Assembly (NCBI GenBank): GCA_038254195.1
Contig: JBBSGJ010000049.1
Coordinates: forward strand, 1-13,297
Source of the DNA: JBBQAA01 sp038254195
GTDB lineage: Bacteria; Actinomycetota; Thermoleophilia; Solirubrobacterales; Solirubrobacteraceae
Reading direction: 5' to 3'
DNA length: 13,297 nt
Numbering within the stretch: position 1 is the stretch's first letter; each line of letters begins with the position of its first letter. The position numbers were made by a program, and so were the translations under genes. The notes beneath the pieces are model-generated. The model made no database searches. It was not told the DNA's origin and worked only from the letters and a program-made list of their open reading frames with translations. Below are positions 6,873 to 12,571 of this stretch, one piece after another.

Positions 6873-7891
6873 TCCGCGAACTCGTACAGCTCCTCGTAGT
6901 GCGCAAGGGCGGCGCTGACCCGCTCGCCGTACTCAGCCTCGAGCTGCTCGTTTCGACGGGGAGCAAACGGAGCCGGATCCGCGGTGAGAAGGTCGGGGAG
7001 GTAGCCCTGGGCGCCGATGAGGGCGCGGGTCTGCTCAAGCGCTCCCCTCGGGTTCGCGCACACTTCGTCGTAGGTCAGCTCGACCAGGCGCTCGGGGCCG
7101 AGCCGCCGCGCGGCATCGGCGATCGTCCTCTCCAGCAGCACCACCTGTGCAGCGACCTGGCGCCACGCAGGCTCGTCAGCCAGGGGCGGTTGGTCGGTGA
7201 GCGGTCTGGGACGCAGCGACGCCCACGTCGCCTCCGAGCCGAACAACGAGCGGCGCATCCCCAGCAGCGAGAGAGCCGTTGCCCGCCGGTCCCGGCGGAT
7301 CCACGCGTAGCACGTGCGGGGCATCGCCTCGACCATCTCCTCCAGGTGCCAGACGAGGAGCATCGGCTTGAAGCTCATCGGCCGGCCGGCCACGTCGGCC
7401 ATGTTGCGGATCACCTGCGCCAGACGCACCCAGTCGATGGCTTCCCCGTGGTGACCTTCGCGCTGAACGAGGTCGGGATACCGCAGATGATGGTTCCAGA
7501 AGTAACCGAACTCGTGCGGCTCATGAAGGCCCCGGGTGCGCCCGAAGTCCGAGCGGAAGCCGGACTCGACGTGGTCCACGCCGAGCTTGCGGGCGAGGCG
7601 AAGCCCTGTGACCGGGGCCCGCCAGAACGCGGCGACCAGGTTGGTGACCGCCCCGACGTCCAGGCCGCTGGCGACCAACTGGTACAGCAGAGTGGTGCCC
7701 GAGCGCGGCGTTCCGATCACGTGCACCGTCGGCAGCTCCTCGGAGAGGCTGCGATAGCGCTCCTCTTCGAAGCGGATCAGCGCCGTATTGAACTCCTTGA
7801 GGAACGCCTCGTCCGCCCGGTCCTTGCGGAAACCAGCCGCCAGCTCGGGTTCGCTCGGCCGCGCGGCAGCCGGCTCTCCCTGGGAGGTCAC
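6869..7891 (-). CDS. PAPS-dependent sulfotransferase
   Basis: A 340-residue enzyme expected to transfer sulfate from 3'-phosphoadenosine 5'-phosphosulfate to a hydroxyl group, here most likely on a glycan or lipid. The 5'-phosphosulfate loop is clear: VHVIGTPRSGTTLLYQLVAS, with GTPRSGTT at 60-67. The 3'-phosphate-binding block is YAWIRRDRRATALSLLGMRR (195-214) with Arg199 and Ser208 in the expected places. FRSDFGRTRGLHEPHEFGYF (112-131) probably forms part of the acceptor region. There is no signal peptide or membrane helix, so it acts in the cytosol. The start is a GTG with no Shine-Dalgarno sequence; a TAGCCT box lies 9 nt upstream. Its stop overlaps the fusion gene's start, so the two are co-translated. 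Nearest family is the Sulfotransfer_3-like group; the acceptor is unknown. Confidence 0.88.
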   Translation of the reverse strand: MTSQGEPAAARPSEPELAAGFRKDRADEAFLKEFNTALIRFEEERYRSLSEELPTVHVIGTPRSGTTLLYQLVASGLDVGAVTNLVAAFWRAPVTGLRLARKLGVDHVESGFRSDFGRTRGLHEPHEFGYFWNHHLRYPDLVQREGHHGEAIDWVRLAQVIRNMADVAGRPMSFKPMLLVWHLEEMVEAMPRTCYAWIRRDRRATALSLLGMRRSLFGSEATWASLRPRPLTDQPPLADEPAWRQVAAQVVLLERTIADAARRLGPERLVELTYDEVCANPRGALEQTRALIGAQGYLPDLLTADPAPFAPRRNEQLEAEYGERVSAALAHYEELYEFAE

Positions 7892-7932
7892 AGTCGCGAG
7901 AGGCTATCCGCGCGGCAGGACCGGGCGCGCGC

Positions 7933-9633
7933 CTAACCGCGGAGCGTGACCCCGCGCGAGCGGGCGCCCGTGAGGTCCCGGGTCGCTGGTGTGTGCGCGA
8001 GAAACGCATAGCTCGTGCCGGGCACGAGGGTCACCCGCACCCCGAAGCGGCCGCCGCGCACCCGCAGCGAGCGCCGGCGCAGGAGCTGCCCGGTCGCCCG
8101 CAGGCGGGAGTCGAGGATGACGCGACGCACTGCGGGCCGGACGGTTCCGCTCAGGATGCCCGCCCTCCGCACCCGGCGGGCGTGCAGGGTCAGTACGGGG
8201 CGGACCCGCACGGTCACGGACGGCGAGACGACCTTTCCGGCCCGGGCGCGGTAACGCCCCGGCGCGCCGACGCGCAGCCGGAGGCTCCAGCCGAGGTTCT
8301 CGTCGAGCGCGGCGGCCCCCGCGCCGATCCAGCGGCGGCCGACCTGTCGCTCGATCGCCACCGATCCCGGACTCCCGGCGGGGCTCGTGCCGGTCGGCAG
8401 GGCCAGGCGACCCGAGAGCGTGACCGACTGCCGGGCGGTGACCGCCGCCGGCGTCGCCGTGAGGCTCAGCCGGGCCACCGGCACCACGGGACCCGCGGCC
8501 GCCGCGGCGAGGCGGCGGATCTCGGGGAGCTGCGCGTAGAGCGCGCTGCCCGGACACGCCGTCGAGTCACCGTCGCGGTGGCCCGAGATCCGCGCGAAGC
8601 GCACCCGCTTGCCCTCGACGTAGCGGTTGAGCGACCCTCCGCCCGAGCGCTCGACGATGTGCCCGCGCCGGGGCGCGCCGTGGAGCGCGAGCTTCCAGCC
8701 GATCACCCGGCCGAGCGCCCGCAGCCCGGCCGAGGTCTGCCCGACCCGCTCGAAGGTGCCGATGCTCGACACGCCCGTCGACACGGAGTTCCAGCCCTGG
8801 GCCTGGGCGCCGACGACGGGCTGGCTCACACCTCCCGCGCGCCCCTCGAAGATCCGTCCGTAGCGGTCGACGAGGAAGTTGTAGCCCACGTCCCACCAGC
8901 CGTTGGACTGCTCGTGGTAGCGGCAGATCGCCAGCACGATTCCGGCCGAGTCCTCGGGCCCGTAGGCGTTGAGGTTCACCGTGTGGTGGACGAAGGCCAT
9001 GTCGACCCGGCCGTACACGGGGGCGTGGGTGGGGTCGCACTGGTGGTTCGGGTCCCAGCCCGAGCGCGGCACGATCGCCGGGCGCCCGTCGTGGGGGCCC
9101 GGAGCGGCCTGGGCGTGCGCCACGCCGGGCAGCAGGGCGACGAACGCGGAGCGCGCCGCGCCGCGCATCCGGGTCTCGAGTCGATCCGCTCCCGTGCGGG
9201 TGCCCGTGACGTTGACGAAGTGCGCGCGCAGCCCGCGCACGGCCCGGGTGACCCTGAGCTGGTAGATATCGGCGCCCCCGGCCCAGACGGGATCGCTGGC
9301 CCGGGGCGCACCGTGGTCCGCGGCGCCGGCGGCCGGGGCCCAACGCGTCCACGCGCCCCCGTCGCGCCGGACCCGGATCTCGATCTTCACCGCGTCCGGC
9401 GAGCGCCAGCGGAAGCCCACGAGGTCGAAGCGACCGGGCGCGCGGACGGGCGGCAGGAGCCGCGGCGCGGCGTCACCGACCCGGGCTGCAGCGGCAGCGG
9501 CACCGGCGGGCAGCGGCACCGCCGCCTCCCAGTCCTCGGCCTGCGGAGCCCAGCTCCCGCGCGAGAACGCGGGAGCGACCACCCACGCGAGGGCGACGAG
9601 GACGACGGAGACAGCGAGGAGCGCGCGACGCAC
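7933..9633 (-). CDS. Secreted N-acetylmuramoyl-L-alanine amidase (PGRP family) with Ig-like C-terminus
   Basis: A 566-residue exported protein. It opens with a classical signal peptide (MRRALLAVSVVLVALAWVVAPAF). Residues 65-145 form a beta-rich domain often found before actinobacterial PGRP amidases. The zinc amidase domain runs from about 185 to 378: PRSGWDP, FVHHTVN (His216/217), GWWDVGYNFLVDRYGRIFEG with Tyr251, and GHRDGDSTACPG with His352 and Cys360; the eight-residue spacing of the last two is that of the T7 lysozyme/PGRP zinc site. It should cut the amide between N-acetylmuramic acid and L-alanine in peptidoglycan. Residues 385-566 look like two Ig-like beta domains (LSLTATPAAVTARQSVTLSG and a repeat-like stretch), perhaps for wall attachment. 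I chose GTG 9633 because it places the signal peptide correctly; GTG 9690, 2 nt after the upstream stop, is an alternative. Confidence 0.87.
   Translation of the reverse strand: MRRALLAVSVVLVALAWVVAPAFSRGSWAPQAEDWEAAVPLPAGAAAAAARVGDAAPRLLPPVRAPGRFDLVGFRWRSPDAVKIEIRVRRDGGAWTRWAPAAGAADHGAPRASDPVWAGGADIYQLRVTRAVRGLRAHFVNVTGTRTGADRLETRMRGAARSAFVALLPGVAHAQAAPGPHDGRPAIVPRSGWDPNHQCDPTHAPVYGRVDMAFVHHTVNLNAYGPEDSAGIVLAICRYHEQSNGWWDVGYNFLVDRYGRIFEGRAGGVSQPVVGAQAQGWNSVSTGVSSIGTFERVGQTSAGLRALGRVIGWKLALHGAPRRGHIVERSGGGSLNRYVEGKRVRFARISGHRDGDSTACPGSALYAQLPEIRRLAAAAAGPVVPVARLSLTATPAAVTARQSVTLSGRLALPTGTSPAGSPGSVAIERQVGRRWIGAGAAALDENLGWSLRLRVGAPGRYRARAGKVVSPSVTVRVRPVLTLHARRVRRAGILSGTVRPAVRRVILDSRLRATGQLLRRRSLRVRGGRFGVRVTLVPGTSYAFLAHTPATRDLTGARSRGVTLRG
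9553..9576. repeat. Perfect 9-bp inverted repeat inside the amidase signal-peptide region
   Basis: GCTCCCGCG, a six-base spacer CGAGAA, then CGCGGGAGC. In the amidase mRNA this would fold into a strong hairpin about 57 nt after the chosen start codon, over the signal-peptidase-cleavage region. It could affect early elongation or simply reflect GC-rich Ala/Pro/Arg codons; no U-tract follows, so it is not an intrinsic terminator. Confidence 0.5.
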
Positions 9634-9692
9634 CGGAAGTACGAACAGGGAAGCAGAGCGGGAGTTGCGACCCCGGGCGCGCCCGTGCACGC

Positions 9693-10376
9693 CTACTCGG
9701 GCTGGGGTATGGCCTCCGGCGCCTTCAGCTTGTACTTGTCGCGGAAGGCGCGCGCCGCGTCGAGGAACTTGGGCGTGAACTTCGGGCAGCGCATGATGTG
9801 GGTCCACGCGACCACGGCGACGTCGTCCTGCATCCGCGTCGCGTTCTGGAATATCAGCATGAGGTCGGGTTTCTCGTCGAAGAGGGCCTCGAGCCGGCGG
9901 ACGTCCGACCGGGGCAGCCCCGGTCGGTACTGCACCTCGATGCGGCCGTGTTGGAGGGAATGCACGAGGTTCCCCGTCGCCGGCGTCCCGCGGCCGACGT
10001 AGTCCCCGTCCCGGGCCGGGACGTCGTAGTGGTCTCCGAACGCCGGCGGATTCGTGCGGTACTTGACCTTCGTCGTGTCCGGGACGTGGACGGCGCCGCT
10101 GCCGTATTCCTTCGGATAGTCCGCGAGCGTGCAGCCGGCGGCCGCGGCCCCCGGCTTGAGGTCCATTCTCTTCTGGCCGCCGCTCCCCCCGTCCTTCGGG
10201 TTCCCGCCGCCCCCGGCGCCGAGCGCGACGACCACGCCGGCCACGATCAACGCCAGGAGGGCGAGGCCCCCGCCCAAGCGCAGCCGGCGGCCGCGCTCGG
10301 CTCGCTCGGCTTCCTCGCGCTCGGCGGCGAGCCGCGCCTCGCGCCGCTGGCGCTTCTCCTCTTCCCGGGACGCCAT
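9693..10376 (-). CDS. Membrane-anchored DUF3105 protein
   Basis: A 227-residue protein of the uncharacterised DUF3105 family. A highly charged, probably coiled-coil N-terminus (residues 2-32, Glu/Arg/Ala-rich) is followed by one membrane helix (about 35-53), a Gly-rich linker, and an external domain. The family pattern is clear: VHVPDTTKVKYRTNPPAFGDHYD (96-118), a Gly-x-Tyr near 124-127 and LVHSLQHGRIEVQY (137-150). Cys82 and Cys197 flank the domain and could form a disulfide. The His residues at 116, 139 and 143 are the conserved ones and suggest metal binding, which is inference. The stop lies 2 nt before an alternative GTG of the amidase, so the two genes are probably co-transcribed and both may act at the cell wall. 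The biochemical function is unknown. Confidence 0.85.
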   Translation of the reverse strand: MASREEEKRQRREARLAAEREEAERAERGRRLRLGGGLALLALIVAGVVVALGAGGGGNPKDGGSGGQKRMDLKPGAAAAGCTLADYPKEYGSGAVHVPDTTKVKYRTNPPAFGDHYDVPARDGDYVGRGTPATGNLVHSLQHGRIEVQYRPGLPRSDVRRLEALFDEKPDLMLIFQNATRMQDDVAVVAWTHIMRCPKFTPKFLDAARAFRDKYKLKAPEAIPQPE

Positions 10377-10384
10377 AGGGCGCG

Positions 10385-10390
10385 ATTCTA
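10385..10390 (-). promoter_or_regulatory. Possible -10 box for a leaderless DUF3105 transcript
   Basis: Read on the minus strand, TAGAAT stands 8 nt before the ATG at 10376, and no Shine-Dalgarno sequence intervenes. TANNNT boxes at this distance in actinobacteria often place the transcription start at or near the start codon. No convincing -35 element is seen. Confidence 0.4.
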
Positions 10391-10392
10391 GG

Positions 10393-10479
10393 TCAGCCGA
10401 TGGCGCGTCCCACGAAGACCACGTCCTCCTCCGGAAGGGCCTCGAGCCGCTCGTCGGGGGTGCGGACCGCGTCCGTCAC
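10393..10479 (-). CDS. 28-residue ORF coupled to the upstream membrane-protein gene
   Basis: GTG at 10479 overlaps the stop of the upstream membrane-protein gene in a GTGA arrangement and the frame encodes MTDAVRTPDERLEALPEEDV and eight more residues (VFVGRAIG) before a TGA at 10395-10393, 16 nt before the DUF3105 start. The first 16 residues (xDAVRTPDERLEALP) look like the extreme N-terminus of haloalkane dehalogenases (xxAIRTPDxRFxxLP), but nothing of the alpha/beta hydrolase fold follows, so it is either a tiny relict or a chance likeness. It may be a real small protein or a translational coupler. Expression is not shown by the sequence; confidence is low to moderate. Confidence 0.4.
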   Translation of the reverse strand: MTDAVRTPDERLEALPEEDVVFVGRAIG

Positions 10480-10790
10480 ACGCGGCGCGAGGACCAGAGC
10501 ACCGCGGCGACGGCCACGGAGACCGCCGCGACCACGAGCCCGACGATCCAGCCCGGGACGTCCTGGGAGGTGAGGATCGCGCCGAGCGCCGCCCCGATCG
10601 CGACGATGCCGAGGGTCGCCACGAGGCGGACGAGGATCGACTCGGCCCCACCCCGCCGCGAGCGGGCGGGGATCATCGTGTCCGGGTCGCGCAGGCCGCT
10701 GGGGGCGGGCTTGGGCGCGGCCGGCGGGGAGGCCGCGGATTTGGGCTCGGCAGCGGTCGCGCCGGAGCTCTTGCGGGAGCCGAGGGCCAT
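10476..10790 (-). CDS. Small two-helix membrane protein, function unknown
   Basis: A 104-residue protein not recognised as a named family. Residues 1-50 are polar and rich in Ala, Pro, Ser and Lys (SAASPPAAPKPAPSG), probably disordered; residues 52-73 (ILVRLVATLGIVAIGAALGA) and 79-98 (VPGWIVGLVVAAVSVAVAAV) are two membrane helices joined by a short TSQD turn, ending SSRRV in the positive-inside pattern. The start ATG 10790 has a TAGGCT box 7 nt upstream and no clear Shine-Dalgarno sequence. It is divergent from the DNA methyltransferase with a 102-nt shared upstream region, and is the first gene of the minus-strand run leading to the DUF3105 and amidase genes. The frame stays open far upstream, but that stretch lies antisense to the methyltransferase and is a GC shadow. 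Confidence 0.65.
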   Translation of the reverse strand: MALGSRKSSGATAAEPKSAASPPAAPKPAPSGLRDPDTMIPARSRRGGAESILVRLVATLGIVAIGAALGAILTSQDVPGWIVGLVVAAVSVAVAAVLWSSRRV

Positions 10791-10797
10791 CCGCGTC

Positions 10798-10803
10798 AGC
10801 CTA
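10798..10803 (-). promoter_or_regulatory. Possible -10 box for the small membrane-protein gene
   Basis: On the minus strand TAGGCT ends 7 nt before ATG 10790, with no ribosome-binding site between, the spacing expected for a leaderless actinobacterial transcript. Confidence 0.35.
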
Positions 10804-10892
10804 GCCTTCTGCTTCCGGCCCGCTGACCCCCAGGCGTAGAGCAGGATGATGGTCGTGGCACCCGCCCTCCCATCTCCCGGTGTCCTCCGGAG

Positions 10893-11738
10893 ATGACCCG
10901 CTGGCTCACCACCGCCGACCCCCTCGTCCTCGACGACGACCTCGTCGTCCACGGCGACAACCTGGCGGTGGCGCCGCACCTGCCCACCGGCGCGTTCGAT
11001 CTCGTCTACCTCGACCCGCCGTTCAACACCGGCCGGGCCCGCGTCCGCCGGACGCTGCGCACGTCGGCGGATCCCGAGGGCGACCGCACGGGCTTCGGCG
11101 GGCGCGCGTATCGCACCGAGGAGCTCGGCCGCCTCGCCTATGACGACGCGCATCCGGACTACCTCGGCTTCCTCCTCCCGCGCCTGGAGCAGGCGCGGCG
11201 CGTGCTCGCCCCCCACGGCACCCTCTACGTCCACCTCGACTTCCGCGAGGCCCACCGGGTCAAGCTCGCGCTCGATGGCCTCTTCGGCGAGGATGCGTTC
11301 CTCAACGAGATCATCTGGGCCTACGACTACGGCGGGCGCCCGCGCGACCGCTGGCCCGCCAAGCACGACACGATCCTCGTCTACGTCCGCACCCCGGGCG
11401 CCCACCACTTCGACGCCGCGGAGGTCGAGCGCGAGCCCTACATGGCCCCCGGCCTCGTGACCCCGGAGAAGCGCGCGCGGGGCAAGCTCCCGACCGACGT
11501 CTTCTGGCACACGATCGTCCCGACCAACGGCCGCGAGAAGACGGGCTATCCGACCCAGAAGCCCGAGGGGGTCCTGCGCCGCCTCGTCGTCGCCTCCTCG
11601 CGACCGGGCGGCTGGTGCGCCGACCTCTTCGCCGGCTCGGGCACGCTCGGGGCGGTGTGCCGCGCGCTCGGGCGGCGCTTCGTGCTCGTGGACGAGAGCG
11701 CCGAGGCCGTCGCGGTCATGCGCCGCCGGCTGGGCTAG
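10893..11738 (+). CDS. Orphan beta-class DNA methyltransferase (N6-adenine or N4-cytosine)
   Basis: This 281-residue enzyme should methylate an exocyclic amino group in DNA using S-adenosylmethionine. VHGDNLAVAPHLPTGAFDLV leads to the catalytic motif IV YLDPPFNTG (DPPF at 41-44); the SAM-binding motif I FAGSGT lies near the C-terminus (246-251) after GYPTQKPEGVLRRLV (motif X, 218-232). Motif IV before motif I defines the beta class. HGTLYVHLDFREAHRVK (108-124) and EIIWAYDYGGRPRDRWPAKH (139-158) are typical of Mod-like and stand-alone members. No restriction endonuclease or specificity subunit is near, so it is probably an orphan with a regulatory or housekeeping role. The start ATG 10893 is preceded only by GGAG directly against it. 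Target sequence is unknown. Confidence 0.9.
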   Translation: MTRWLTTADPLVLDDDLVVHGDNLAVAPHLPTGAFDLVYLDPPFNTGRARVRRTLRTSADPEGDRTGFGGRAYRTEELGRLAYDDAHPDYLGFLLPRLEQARRVLAPHGTLYVHLDFREAHRVKLALDGLFGEDAFLNEIIWAYDYGGRPRDRWPAKHDTILVYVRTPGAHHFDAAEVEREPYMAPGLVTPEKRARGKLPTDVFWHTIVPTNGREKTGYPTQKPEGVLRRLVVASSRPGGWCADLFAGSGTLGAVCRALGRRFVLVDESAEAVAVMRRRLG

Positions 11739-11773
11739 GGGTGGATCCCAGTCGCGATGAGCGACACATGCTC

Positions 11774-12391
11774 CTACGAGACCAGTGGCACGAAGCGCAC
11801 GGGCTCGTGCTCCTCGCGGTGCAGCCCGCCGTCGGGCGTCCGCCGCACGCGCCAGAGCGACTGGGCGTCGCCGGTCCCGACCGGCGCGACGAGCCGCCCG
11901 CCTGGCGCGAGCTGCTGTTCGAGTGCCGGGGGGATCCCCTCCCGGGCGGCGGCGGCCACGTTGATCGCGTCCCACGGCCCGTGCTCGGGGAGACCGCGCG
12001 CCCCGTCGCCGCAGACGATCCGGACGCCCTGGATCCCGACCGCGGCGAGCGCCTCCCGGGCGTGCGCGACGAGCGCCGCGTGGTGCTCGATGCCCCAGAC
12101 CTCTCCGGCGAGCCGGGAGAGCAGCGCGGCGTGCCAGCCCGAGCCCGTGCCCACGTCGAGGACCCGGTCGTTCGGATCGAGCTCGAGGAGGGAGAGCATC
12201 CGGGCGACCACGAGCGGCTGGGAGATCGTCTGGCCCTCGGCGATCGGCAGCGGCACGTTCTCCCACACGCGCCCGGCGAGCTCCGGTGCGACGAACGCGG
12301 TGCGCGGCACGAGGGCGATCGCGGCGAGGACCCGCGGATCGGGGACGTGCGGCTCCAGGGCCGCGAGGAGCCGCTCGGCGTCGCCCTCCAT
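11774..12391 (-). CDS. pcm: Protein-L-isoaspartate O-methyltransferase
   Basis: A 205-residue cytosolic repair enzyme that methyl-esterifies isoaspartyl residues formed in ageing proteins, using S-adenosylmethionine. Family landmarks: VPRTAFVAPE (28-37), VPLPIAEGQTISQPLVVARM (46-65) containing the signature GQTISQP, the SAM motif LDVGTGSGWHAALLS (78-92), IEHHAAL (101-107) as the acidic second motif, and DAINVAAAAREGIPPALEQQ with LAPGGRLVAPVG (141-172). The C-terminus RFVPLVS is the usual VPL ending. Residues that normally read GSGYQAA are GSGWHAA here, a mild change. The length is normal (about 205-220). The gene converges on the DNA methyltransferase with 35 nt between stops and is divergent from the SWIM-domain gene. 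Confidence 0.93.
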   Translation of the reverse strand: MEGDAERLLAALEPHVPDPRVLAAIALVPRTAFVAPELAGRVWENVPLPIAEGQTISQPLVVARMLSLLELDPNDRVLDVGTGSGWHAALLSRLAGEVWGIEHHAALVAHAREALAAVGIQGVRIVCGDGARGLPEHGPWDAINVAAAAREGIPPALEQQLAPGGRLVAPVGTGDAQSLWRVRRTPDGGLHREEHEPVRFVPLVS

Positions 12392-12559
12392 CCGCCCAGG
12401 GTGGCACCGGGCGGCCCGCGGCTCAACCGTGGCACCGCTCGCTTCTGACTGCCCAGGTCTTCAGGTCGTCTGGCTTGAGCCGTACCGCTGCCGTGTCGCC
12501 TCTCCGGAAGTACCGACGAGCGACCCGATTGCGCGCCGGGAGCGGTCCGGCGTGGCGGT

Positions 12560-12565
12560 TACTTT
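12560..12565 (+). promoter_or_regulatory. Possible -10 box for the SWIM-domain gene
   Basis: TACTTT (a TANNNT box) ends 6 nt before GTG 12572 and there is no Shine-Dalgarno sequence, so a leaderless transcript is likely. The rest of the 180-nt gap between the two divergent starts (12392-12571) shows no other gene, hairpin or repeat. Confidence 0.4.
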
Positions 12566-12571
12566 GGGTTC

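Larger units (their letters stand above)
3840..7891. other. Segment of lower GC and different codon use (possible acquired cassette)
   Basis: From just before the E1 alpha start to the sulfotransferase start, third codon positions hold many more A and T bases (codons such as GTT, ACA, CAT, TGT, AAT, TTG) than the glycosyltransferase genes to the left, where almost every third position is G or C, and than the amidase gene to the right. The segment holds four genes on both strands: E1 alpha, E1 beta, the lipoyl-acyltransferase fusion and the sulfotransferase. The shift was judged by reading, not computed. I see no flanking repeats, integrase or tRNA, so the mechanism of acquisition is not apparent. 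Confidence 0.5.

Noticed and set aside
9634..9807. A longer amidase beginning at 9807
   Set aside because: The extra residues lie inside the DUF3105 gene in another frame and would bury the signal peptide some 60 residues from the N-terminus.
7993..10002. A 669-codon open frame on the plus strand opposite the amidase and DUF3105 genes
   Set aside because: Both genes on the minus strand have clear domains and catalytic residues; the plus-strand translation is Arg/Ala/Gly/Pro-rich and has no recognisable fold.
10476..12407. Extending the small membrane protein into a 643-codon minus-strand protein
   Set aside because: The upstream part lies antisense to the DNA methyltransferase and out of frame over pcm and is Arg-rich shadow sequence. 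Only the last 104 codons look like a protein, with their own ATG and -10 box.
12392..12571. A small RNA or tRNA in the pcm-SWIM intergenic gap
   Set aside because: No cloverleaf, terminator or strong inverted repeat is visible in the 180 nt; only a possible -10 box near the right end.
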